Origin: an uncultured Lachnospiraceae bacterium
Lineage (GTDB): Bacteria > Bacillota > Clostridia > Lachnospirales > Lachnospiraceae
Assembly: GCA_910587715.1 (NCBI GenBank)
Contig: CAJUMV010000039.1
Location: 1-36,309 of the forward strand
Length of the DNA: 36,309 nt
Direction of reading: 5' to 3'
The translations under genes and the position numbers were made by a program. The notes beneath the pieces were generated by a model. The model saw only the letters and a list, made by a program, of their open reading frames with translations. It did no database searches and had not been told where the DNA came from. Shown in pieces: positions 1 to 7,496 of this stretch (position 1 is its first letter; every line of letters begins with the position of its first letter).

Positions 1-32
1 CTTGACAAAACGGGATAATGCTGAAAATAAAA

Positions 33-2150
33 TTAATTAATCAGCGGTTCCCTAGTTTTATCTTCTTCCACCGCTTCTTCTTCATCCTCTTTGCTGTCAT
101 TTGTCGGAATGGGCTTTGTATCTTTAGCTTCACAATGTTTACAAATTCGTTCTTTTTCTCCGGTTTCTGTTTCCGTAGCAGGTTTCGTTATTTTCCATTC
201 TCCCCAGTCATGTCCCAGAGCACCGATATTTCCCCATTCGTCGATGTCAGCGATAAGATTTTCCCCTGCGGCATCCGCATAATTTCTGCCGCAGTCTTCA
301 CAGTGGTAATATGCCTGCTTGCCTTCCGTGGTACAGCCCGGTTCTATCTTCTCCTCAGGCTGCGGGCTGCAGACATGCTCAACCACTGTAACCGTCGCCT
401 GCCCTGATAGAGTCTGTCCTGTCTCGCTGTCCATATATGTAGCTGTAACTGTAAGACTCTCCGCAGATTCATCAGAAGCCACTATTAAAGTACTGGGTTC
501 ATCCCCTCCCTTAAACTTAGTTCCCTCCGATTTTTGTCCATCCAACCCCCATGTAAAACTGGCATCGTTTTGAGCCGTGCCATTTAGGTATACCCGTGCT
601 TCAAAAGCTTTTTCCTGTCCTTTTTCAATGGTAATCATATCCGGATTAACTTCTATTTCCCACAGCGGCGGCGTCCCCGTCGATCCGCTGCTGGAATTGT
701 TATTATCATTACCGCTATTGCCATTGTTACCGCTGCTGCCGGAATTTTCCTTTTCCAGCGCAGAGAAGGAGTAGGTCTCATCTCTTCTGGTATTTTCCAG
801 ATAAATTGTGTAGGTCTTTGTCTTATAACCGCTCTTTTTCAGCGTAACCTCATGCCTGCCCACAGTCTTAGTAAACCTGACGGGAGAAAGTCCCACATAG
901 TTACCGTCCAGATAAACCTCTACATCTCTCGGAGAATCCACATACACTTTATAATTACTGGAAGTACCAAGAGCATTCTCGCTGACACTGGAAAGCGTAT
1001 TATCACTGACGCTGGGTTTGTTTTCCCTGGAAGTCTCCAGCGTGTCTTCCCACGGAATCTGCTCGGGCGTCGTTGAATTATCACTGACGGAATTTGTCTC
1101 GTCTTTCTTGCGGGTTTCCTCCAATTTAAAGGAAATCGTGGCATACTCCGAACCTACCTGGATATGCTTGGTCAGCGTATCGTAACCGTTCGCTTCCGCC
1201 TGTATCTGATGAATACCATATTTCAATTCTACCGGCTTGCTGATATCCACAGGCTTGCCATCCACACTGACGGCAGCGTCTTCCGGCTCTACCGTGAAGA
1301 GAATTTTCCCGATGGCATCCTCCGCGACCTCCAAATCGCCCACGTCAAGCACCACTTCTTTATCGCGCTCTACCGTTACCTCTTTCACACAGCCTAAATT
1401 GTTGTTAGAAAGCACGACCTGATAGCTGCCCTCCGGCACTGTGAGGAGCATGTCCTCCTTGATTTGGCGGATTACGCTGTTCCCCACCTCAATCCAGCCG
1501 CCGAGAAGGGGCTGGTCATTTTTCAGGCGCAGATAGCCGTGCCCTTTGTCCACATTGACACTGTAAATCTTATGGTTGATGCCGGAAATCGTAACCACGT
1601 CCTGCGACACCACCTCGCCCGCCTCCACACGACGCCCCTCCGACAAGACAACAACGCCTGCAGGCAGGGAATACGTCTGGGAGCCGATAACAGCTGTCCT
1701 GTTCGCGCCTGCCAAATCATAATTATGAACCTCGTCATATACCCAGGCTTCCGGTGAACGCTGGATGCTGGCAAGTTTTTTCTTTCCCTTCAAAAAGGTA
1801 ACGTCCACCACATCCCCGGCTTTAATCTGGGAAACGCTCATGGGACCGCCGTACTTATCCTTCCCATAAGTAGTTCCGTCGTAATAGAGGGTATACTGCT
1901 TTCCCGTATCCATATTGATGAGGGACACCGCCTTGTTGTTCGAGTCCGTAGACAGGACAACCGCCGTATCTGCAGAGTCATAGCTTCCCACAGTGGAAAG
2001 CGTAAAGCCTGTGTCCACCACATCAGGTTTCCCGTCTTTATCCTTGGCTCTGCCAATGTTACTTGCTTCCGAAGTACATCCCGTCAGGACGAGCGCCGAC
2101 AGTGTCAGCGCCGTAACAGCCTTGGAAATTCTTCTGTGTATTCTAATCAT
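33..2150 (-). CDS. PEGA-domain surface lipoprotein
   Basis: This is a predicted lipoprotein of 705 residues. The N-terminus is basic, followed by a hydrophobic stretch and the lipobox LTGC with the lipidated Cys at residue 25. Two PEGA-type beta repeats are visible at about 283-343 and 400-465, with a weaker similar unit near 234-272. The connector at 350-395 carries SVSDN, SVSDN and SVSEN. A Gly/Asn/Ser linker lies at about 468-495, then an Ig-like segment at 498-590. The C-terminal region (593-690) holds paired CxxC motifs and a GHDWGEWKITKPATETETGE block of a kind common in Clostridia surface proteins. PEGA domains are usually extracytoplasmic binding or scaffold modules, and no catalytic motif is seen. 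The ATG follows GGGGG and lies 22 bp after the cotS-like stop, so the two are probably cotranscribed. Ligand and function are unknown. Confidence 0.8.
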   Translation of the reverse strand: MIRIHRRISKAVTALTLSALVLTGCTSEASNIGRAKDKDGKPDVVDTGFTLSTVGSYDSADTAVVLSTDSNNKAVSLINMDTGKQYTLYYDGTTYGKDKYGGPMSVSQIKAGDVVDVTFLKGKKKLASIQRSPEAWVYDEVHNYDLAGANRTAVIGSQTYSLPAGVVVLSEGRRVEAGEVVSQDVVTISGINHKIYSVNVDKGHGYLRLKNDQPLLGGWIEVGNSVIRQIKEDMLLTVPEGSYQVVLSNNNLGCVKEVTVERDKEVVLDVGDLEVAEDAIGKILFTVEPEDAAVSVDGKPVDISKPVELKYGIHQIQAEANGYDTLTKHIQVGSEYATISFKLEETRKKDETNSVSDNSTTPEQIPWEDTLETSRENKPSVSDNTLSSVSENALGTSSNYKVYVDSPRDVEVYLDGNYVGLSPVRFTKTVGRHEVTLKKSGYKTKTYTIYLENTRRDETYSFSALEKENSGSSGNNGNSGNDNNNSSSGSTGTPPLWEIEVNPDMITIEKGQEKAFEARVYLNGTAQNDASFTWGLDGQKSEGTKFKGGDEPSTLIVASDESAESLTVTATYMDSETGQTLSGQATVTVVEHVCSPQPEEKIEPGCTTEGKQAYYHCEDCGRNYADAAGENLIADIDEWGNIGALGHDWGEWKITKPATETETGEKERICKHCEAKDTKPIPTNDSKEDEEEAVEEDKTREPLIN

Positions 2151-2172
2151 TTTCTACCCCCGTGATTCAAAC

Positions 2173-3153
2173 TCATACGGATGGAAACGCGCTCTTTAAA
2201 AAGAGCTGTTTTTCCCTCTCCTGCGCAAACAACTTCTCCGTTTTTTCCATATTCCGTCCGGGAATCCATGCCTTGCCGCTGTTATAATAAAAGTTCACAA
2301 TCTTCCAGAATTTTTCCGGATAGGCAAAGCGGAAATATAACCGTTTGTAATCCCGTTCACTCAAAGGTCTCACTTCATTATACCCCGAAAGGAGCATATC
2401 ACCAAGCGGCTGCGACCAGTTATTTTTTTCCAAAAGCTTACGCATAAACAAGTACAGATCCCGAACGGGATAATCCCTGATACATTTCTCAAAATTCACA
2501 AGTACGCTTCCCTCTTCAGTCTGTATGATATTATGGTACTGGTAATCGCCGTGGCACACAACAGAGGCGGCATAAGAATCCTCCTCATAGGCATAATAAC
2601 TCAATTCCCCTGTAATTTGCAAGGCAATATCCATAAAATAATCGTAATGTTTCATTAAATAGATTTCAAAATCGGTCTTCTGGCTTTTTTCGCGCAAAAA
2701 TTTCCGCACCTTTTTCAGCTCACGATTATGCTTTTCATATTCACTTTCCACATGAAAAACGGGCTGTTCCTTCAAAATTTCGCAGCCGGAAAGGTCGCAG
2801 ACGCCATGAAGGCGCGCAAGCGTATTCACCGCGCCACGGCACTCCTGCGGATTCCGGTGATCGCATTCCCTGCCCTCACAGTATGTCTTTACGATATATG
2901 CCGTCCTGTCCTGGTCGCGGACAATCAGCTCATCTTCCCTTGTCCGCAGAATCGTCTCCGCCCGCACGACACCGCTCTCCCGAATATGGTTGAGCAGATA
3001 CTCCTGAAAGCCGACCTTCTCCGCCGGACCGTTGTATTCTTTCATAATGAGCAGACCCCGGTCCGAATCGCAGAGAATCGCCCCGCGTCCCTTCCACGTA
3101 CGGCGCACCTCTATCTCATAATTCTCTAATAAACTGACAGCTCTGTCATTCAC
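2173..3153 (-). CDS. CotS-family spore coat kinase-like protein
   Basis: The product has 326 residues with the aminoglycoside-phosphotransferase/CotS kinase fold. Visible features are the N-lobe strand with LLIMKEY (Lys38), the catalytic loop HGDYQYHN (His201, Asp203, Asn208), and the following NFEK segment at 220-223. That segment normally begins with the Mg-binding Asp, so Asn220 is a deviation at a key position. In Clostridia such proteins are associated with the spore coat and their substrate is unknown. The start is GTG. Its only purine-rich leader is the G-run at 3161-3168 (complement), which is also the 3' arm of a hairpin after cca. The gene lies between cca and the lipoprotein gene, all in one direction. 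The fold assignment is firm; activity is uncertain. Confidence 0.75.
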   Translation of the reverse strand: MNDRAVSLLENYEIEVRRTWKGRGAILCDSDRGLLIMKEYNGPAEKVGFQEYLLNHIRESGVVRAETILRTREDELIVRDQDRTAYIVKTYCEGRECDHRNPQECRGAVNTLARLHGVCDLSGCEILKEQPVFHVESEYEKHNRELKKVRKFLREKSQKTDFEIYLMKHYDYFMDIALQITGELSYYAYEEDSYAASVVCHGDYQYHNIIQTEEGSVLVNFEKCIRDYPVRDLYLFMRKLLEKNNWSQPLGDMLLSGYNEVRPLSERDYKRLYFRFAYPEKFWKIVNFYYNSGKAWIPGRNMEKTEKLFAQEREKQLFLKSAFPSV

Positions 3154-3160
3154 AAAAATA

Positions 3161-3205
3161 CCCCCCGCCTGACTCTGACTGTTACATCTTATGAAGAGCG
3201 GGGGG
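3161..3205 (-). terminator. Hairpin between cca and the cotS-like gene, overlapping its ribosome binding site
   Basis: A G/C-rich 8-bp inverted repeat (3161-3168 with 3198-3205) has a loop of about 29 nt. On the minus strand it starts 6 nt after the cca stop and is followed by TATTTTTG, which fits a rho-independent terminator. The 3' arm GCGGGGGG is also the only Shine-Dalgarno-like run before the GTG of the next gene. It may therefore limit both transcription and translation of that gene. Confidence 0.6.
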
Positions 3206-3211
3206 TTTTCA

Positions 3212-4537
3212 TTACAATTCTTTATATAGTTTAAGAAGAATCTCTTTCGTATTCAGGGACGGGTCATCAAGCACTCTTTCCAGCAACGCGGACAGCGTCT
3301 CCCCAATCTGTCTGCCGGACGGCATCCCTTCGGCAATCAAATCATTTCCCGAAATTGCCAGATCCTTCAAAGTAACCGCCTCCTTGCGGGACAGGATTTC
3401 CCTGTACAGCTTTTCTATGTAGGCGACCTTTGCCAGCTTTTCTTCCCGCATATAATCGCTCTGCGCGGCGATATCCGCACGGCGCACCGTAAATATCATG
3501 GGGAAAATCTCTTCCCCAATCCGATTGACCGCTCGTCTCACGCCCGCTTCCGTAGGCGCGATATCGTAATCGTGGTACAGTACCAGCTTTGTTACCTTAT
3601 CCGTGGTATCGTTGTCAAACTTTAAACGCCGCATCACCTTCCTGGTAATCTTTTCTCCCTCAAAGGGATGCCTTTTATTGTGGGTCGTCCCATCCGGGTC
3701 AACGGTCAGGGTCTGGGGTTTTCCAATATCATGAAACAGCATACCCAGCCGCAGCACCTTGTCCGGCTCTACGCCGAGCATGGAGTGCAGGATATGTTCC
3801 CCCACATCATAGCAGTGGTGCTTGTGTCTCTGGGGCGTCTCCATACAGAGGTCAAACTCCGGCAGAACCTGCGCCGTGATGCCAAGCTCATAAGCGTTCC
3901 GCAAATAATCGGGATGGGGTGAAACTACCAGCTTTACAAGCTCCACCTGAATCCGCTCCGCAGAGATTTTCTGCAGATTCGGTGCCAGCGCCTTAATCGC
4001 CTCCCCGGTCGTCTCGTCAATCCGGTAGCCGAGCTGAGCGGAAAACCGCACCGCCCGCAGCATACGCAGGGCATCCTCGTCAAACCGCTCCTCTGCATTT
4101 CCCACACAGCGGATGACCTGGTTTTCGATATCTGCAAGACCGCCGTAAAGATCCACCAGCCCGTCCCGCTCATTGTACGCCATAGCGTTAATGGTAAAAT
4201 CACGCCGCCGCAAATCCTCTTTCAAGCTGGCGGTAAAGGTCACTTCGCTTGGATGTCTGCCATCTTCATATGTACCGTCAATCCGGTAAGTCGTCACCTC
4301 AAAGCCCTCTCCTCCCAGAAGAACCGTGACGGTTCCATGCTTAATCCCCGTGTCCACGGTTCTCGGGAAGAGACGCTTCATTTCATCCGGCTTTGCCGAA
4401 GTGGTAATATCCCAATCATCCGGCGTCCTGCCAAGTACGGAATCCCGGACACAGCCGCCCACCGCATACGCTTCATAGCCCGCCTCTTCCAACGTATTTA
4501 TGATGTTATGCACTTTTTTGGGCAGCCGTATCTGCAT
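3212..4537 (-). CDS. cca: CCA-adding tRNA nucleotidyltransferase
   Basis: This enzyme adds or repairs the 3'-terminal CCA of tRNAs in the cytoplasm using CTP and ATP. The product has 441 residues. The class II nucleotidyltransferase head is clear: AVGGCVRD at 25-32, then DDWDITT at 40-46 carrying the metal-binding carboxylates. The tRNA-binding neck follows. An HD domain lies near 240-275 with HKHHCYDVGEH and LFHDIGKP, as in bacterial Cca proteins that carry a phosphohydrolase-like domain. The ATG has GAGGAG upstream with good spacing. Neither tRNA gene in this window encodes its own CCA, so the enzyme would be required for them. A G/C hairpin follows the stop codon. Confidence 0.95.
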   Translation of the reverse strand: MQIRLPKKVHNIINTLEEAGYEAYAVGGCVRDSVLGRTPDDWDITTSAKPDEMKRLFPRTVDTGIKHGTVTVLLGGEGFEVTTYRIDGTYEDGRHPSEVTFTASLKEDLRRRDFTINAMAYNERDGLVDLYGGLADIENQVIRCVGNAEERFDEDALRMLRAVRFSAQLGYRIDETTGEAIKALAPNLQKISAERIQVELVKLVVSPHPDYLRNAYELGITAQVLPEFDLCMETPQRHKHHCYDVGEHILHSMLGVEPDKVLRLGMLFHDIGKPQTLTVDPDGTTHNKRHPFEGEKITRKVMRRLKFDNDTTDKVTKLVLYHDYDIAPTEAGVRRAVNRIGEEIFPMIFTVRRADIAAQSDYMREEKLAKVAYIEKLYREILSRKEAVTLKDLAISGNDLIAEGMPSGRQIGETLSALLERVLDDPSLNTKEILLKLYKEL

Positions 4538-4575
4538 AGGAAACTCCTCAGTCGTTTTTCACACCCGCACCGCCG

Positions 4576-4812
4576 TCAGCCGATGCTCGGTCCCTTAAAT
4601 ATCTGATTTACATCTTCGAGATGAAGGTCCGGTTCCTCGTCCTCCGTAAGGGAGCCCACCAGACTGTCCATCTCTTTTTTGGACATGACATCCCGGCTTC
4701 TTTCCACAAACTCCTTTTTCTCGTCGTCGGTCATATCCACAAAGCGATCCATTGCCGCGCGATTGGTTGCAAAGGCTAGTCCCAATCCGACAGGTAACGT
4801 ATTATAATCCAT
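4576..4812 (-). CDS. Small conserved acidic protein of unknown function
   Basis: This 78-residue protein is predicted to be soluble. It has a short hydrophobic N-terminus (LPVGLGLAFATN), a charged helical middle (MTDDEKKEFVERSRD), and an acidic C-terminus. The start has AAAGGGTGG about 5 nt upstream, which supports a real gene. It lies 38 bp upstream of cca on the same strand and may be cotranscribed with it. I recognise no domain and assign no function. Confidence 0.65.
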   Translation of the reverse strand: MDYNTLPVGLGLAFATNRAAMDRFVDMTDDEKKEFVERSRDVMSKKEMDSLVGSLTEDEEPDLHLEDVNQIFKGPSIG

Positions 4813-4987
4813 TTTTCCACCCTTTCCTGCATCTGATTTTCTTAAGTTTTCATAAGGTTTGACAATTCATTCAAAAACATTTCAAGTAAAATTGTCATAA
4901 AATCAGCATGCACGCTAGGAGGAAAATTATACAAAATAGGAACATATTTCTTCCTGTCCGCGACGCATTACGCAGGCATTCCCCGCA

Positions 4988-7225
4988 TCAGTTAAGCGTC
5001 GCAATGCCCCGCAGCCTGATATCTTCGCAAGACGCGCCCACCAGAATTTCATAGTCGCCGGCATCCGCGATAAATTTATGTAACTGCGTGTCAAAATACA
5101 TAAAATCTTCCTGCTTCAAAGTCAGCGAAACCTTTTTCGAGCGTCCCGCACCCAGCTCCACCTTGGCAAATGCTTTTAACTCTTTATCCGGTCTGTCCAC
5201 CTGCGCCGCAATAGGCGCGATATAAATCTGCGCCGTCTCTGCGCCCGCCCGCTTTCCGACATTCTTGACTGTAAAAGTCAATTTAACATCCTTACCTTTC
5301 TCCGCCTTCAAAGTAAGACCGCTGTATTCAAAATCCGTATAAGACAGACCATGTCCGAAGCAGAACGCAGGAGTAATGTGCTGCCTGTCAAAATAACGGT
5401 AGCCGCAGTACAGACCTTCCTCCAGTGTAATCTTATCCCACACGCCGAACTGCCCGTTCTTCGCGGTCACACAGTCCTCGTATTTGTCAGGGAACGTTTC
5501 CGCCAGTTTTCCGGAAGGATTCACCTCACCGAAAATCATTTTTGCAAACGCATTTCCCGTCTCCATCCCCGCGTAATAAGTCCACAGGATTGCCTGCGCC
5601 TGATTCCGCCACGGCATTTCCACAGGAGAACCGCCCACAAAAGTAATAACCGCATCCTTCCTGACCTTTAAAAGCTCTTCAATCAAAAGATCCTGCTCGT
5701 AAGGCAGCTTCATATCAGGTCTGTCAAATCCCTCACTGTCATAGTCATGATTTAAACCGCCCACAAAAATCACCGCGTCGGCGTCCTTTGCCAATTCAAG
5801 CGCCTGCCGGAAAAGCTCTGGATTCTTCTCGTGAATCTCCGCCTTATCCCGCTCCATCTGCGCGAGCCTTTCCTGTTCACCCTTGAGGTGTCCTTCGTTC
5901 TCACCCGCCTCGTCTCTGGTCGCCTGTCCTACCGTCGTATCCTTCAAATCATCCAGACTCGCCGCCTGCCAGTTCACTTCAAAGGTTTTCGGCTTTGCGG
6001 GCACATAATAACCCGGCGCGTACACTACCTCTGTATTGCCGCCCAGATACATTTTCAGACCCGCCAGCGGGCAAATCTCGTAGAGCGCTTTGATTTCCGC
6101 GCTGCCGCCGCCGTCAGAATGCACTTTTGCCGCGTTCGCGCCAATCACTGCAAGTTTTTTCACCTTTTTCTTATCCAGCGGCAAAACTTGATTCTCATTT
6201 TTTAACAAGATGGCGGACTCTTCCGCCGTGCGCAGGATTGTCTCTCGGCTTGCCGGCGCATTGTACGTGCCCTTCTCCCGGCTGTCCTTCTTGGGACCAA
6301 TCATTTTCAACCGGTACATCATCCGCAGCAGGTTTCTCACCTTAGCGTCCACCGCATCTTCGGAAACTTCCCCCTTTTCAATCAATTCTTTTAAGGGGTT
6401 CGCCAGCTTATACTCGTCAAAGTCAGGGAAAACGGACATCTCTAAATCCATGGAGCACGCCGTCGTCTCCTTCGTGTTATGTACGCCGCCCCAGTCGCTG
6501 ATAACCGCACCGTCATAACCCCACTCATCCCGCAGAATACGGTCTAAGAGCGTTTTGCTCTCGCAGCAGTACTCGCCGTTTATCTTATTATAAGCGCCCA
6601 TAATGGAGTAGGCGCCGCCCTCCTGCACCGCCGCCTTAAAGGCAGGCAGATAAAGCTCGTAAAGTGTCCGCTCGTCAATGGTCTCGTCCACCACCAGGCG
6701 CCCCGTCTCCTGCACATTCGCCGCAAAATGCTTCACGCAGGCTGCCACGTCATTTTCCTGCACACCCTGTATAAAAGGCACCGCCATCGCCTTTGTGAGT
6801 ACAGGGTCCTCGCTCATGTACTCAAAATTCCTGCCGCAGCGGGGGTCTCTCTTGATATTGATGCCCGGCGCCAGAATCACATCCTTGCCGCGTCCTCTTG
6901 CTTCCGTACCGAGCACATATCCCATTTTTCGTGCCAGCGCCGGATTCCAGGACGAAGCAAGCGCACTGTTGCTGGGAAGATAAGACACCATATCATCCTG
7001 ATTTCCCGAGGGAATCCATCTGTCGTCCATAAACTCCGCGCGCACGCCCATAGGTCCGTCCGAAGTTTTGATTGCCGGAATCCCCAGACGCTCTACGGCG
7101 CCGGAGCGAAAAAGGGATGCGCCGTGAATCATGGCAATCTTTTCATCCAGCGTCAGCTTTTTCACCAACTTGTCAATTTCTTTCTCCCGCTTTTTTTCGT
7201 TCTTTTTTTCCTCATTTTTTAACAT
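4988..7225 (-). CDS. Glycoside hydrolase family 3 beta-glycosidase (beta-glucosidase type)
   Basis: This is a retaining exo-acting beta-glycosidase with no signal peptide, so it probably acts on imported oligosaccharides in the cytoplasm. I place the start at the ATG at 7225, preceded by GGAGG, giving 745 residues. An in-frame upstream ATG at 7333 would run through a structured leader and lacks support. The GH3 N-domain shows KTSDGPMGVR, KRDPRCGRNFEYMSEDP and CVKHFAANVQE. The nucleophile is the Asp of VISDWGG, about residue 244. The GH3 C-domain and a fibronectin-III-like C-terminal domain follow. A charged insertion rich in Glu and Lys lies around residues 430-490, but there is no PA14-sized domain. 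Family 3 covers glucosidases, xylosidases and arabinofuranosidases. The GH127 neighbour makes a plant-glycan substrate likely, but sequence alone does not fix the sugar. Confidence 0.9.
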   Translation of the reverse strand: MLKNEEKKNEKKREKEIDKLVKKLTLDEKIAMIHGASLFRSGAVERLGIPAIKTSDGPMGVRAEFMDDRWIPSGNQDDMVSYLPSNSALASSWNPALARKMGYVLGTEARGRGKDVILAPGINIKRDPRCGRNFEYMSEDPVLTKAMAVPFIQGVQENDVAACVKHFAANVQETGRLVVDETIDERTLYELYLPAFKAAVQEGGAYSIMGAYNKINGEYCCESKTLLDRILRDEWGYDGAVISDWGGVHNTKETTACSMDLEMSVFPDFDEYKLANPLKELIEKGEVSEDAVDAKVRNLLRMMYRLKMIGPKKDSREKGTYNAPASRETILRTAEESAILLKNENQVLPLDKKKVKKLAVIGANAAKVHSDGGGSAEIKALYEICPLAGLKMYLGGNTEVVYAPGYYVPAKPKTFEVNWQAASLDDLKDTTVGQATRDEAGENEGHLKGEQERLAQMERDKAEIHEKNPELFRQALELAKDADAVIFVGGLNHDYDSEGFDRPDMKLPYEQDLLIEELLKVRKDAVITFVGGSPVEMPWRNQAQAILWTYYAGMETGNAFAKMIFGEVNPSGKLAETFPDKYEDCVTAKNGQFGVWDKITLEEGLYCGYRYFDRQHITPAFCFGHGLSYTDFEYSGLTLKAEKGKDVKLTFTVKNVGKRAGAETAQIYIAPIAAQVDRPDKELKAFAKVELGAGRSKKVSLTLKQEDFMYFDTQLHKFIADAGDYEILVGASCEDIRLRGIATLN

Positions 7226-7287
7226 TTTGTAGTACCCTCCTGATTTATTCCCATTTTTGCACCTATCAGCCGAACGGCACATGCAAT

Positions 7288-7407
7288 CGAGTAGGGAAGA
7301 TTCCTCTTCCCCTACTCGTCGCGCGGGGCGCACGTTGCATAAGCAACAATTTCATCTGTGCGCCCTTGCGCATAAAAGCGGCGGTATATCCATATGGACA
7401 TACCGCC
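7288..7407 (-). other. Three consecutive stem-loops between the GH127 and GH3 genes
   Basis: The 271-bp gap between the two glycosidase genes contains three strong inverted repeats. The first pairs 7288-7300 with 7305-7318 (13 bp, one bulge). The second pairs 7326-7333 with 7358-7365, with an inner GTTGC/GCAAC stem and an outer GCGC pair. The third pairs 7380-7387 with 7400-7407 and encloses the palindrome TCCATATGGA. The third is followed on the minus strand by a weak T-run (GCTTTTATG), so it may be a terminator or mRNA-processing element. I see no gene here. Confidence 0.55.
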
Positions 7408-7496
7408 TGTTCGCTCTGATTCCATATTAAGGTAAGTATAACGGGAAACTCTTCCGGTTACAATTCCCTTTTTATACTTTCTTTGGGGTAATTTTT

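Noticed and set aside
4858..4899. TGACAATT/AATTGTCA inverted repeat as an operator upstream of the small acidic protein
   Set aside because: Short, A/T-rich arms separated by about 25 bp with no clear promoter; likely chance.
7226..7333. N-terminal extension of the GH3 protein from the ATG at 7333
   Set aside because: The GGAGG-led ATG at 7225 is better, and the added residues (Cys- and Arg-rich) are translated from the hairpin region.
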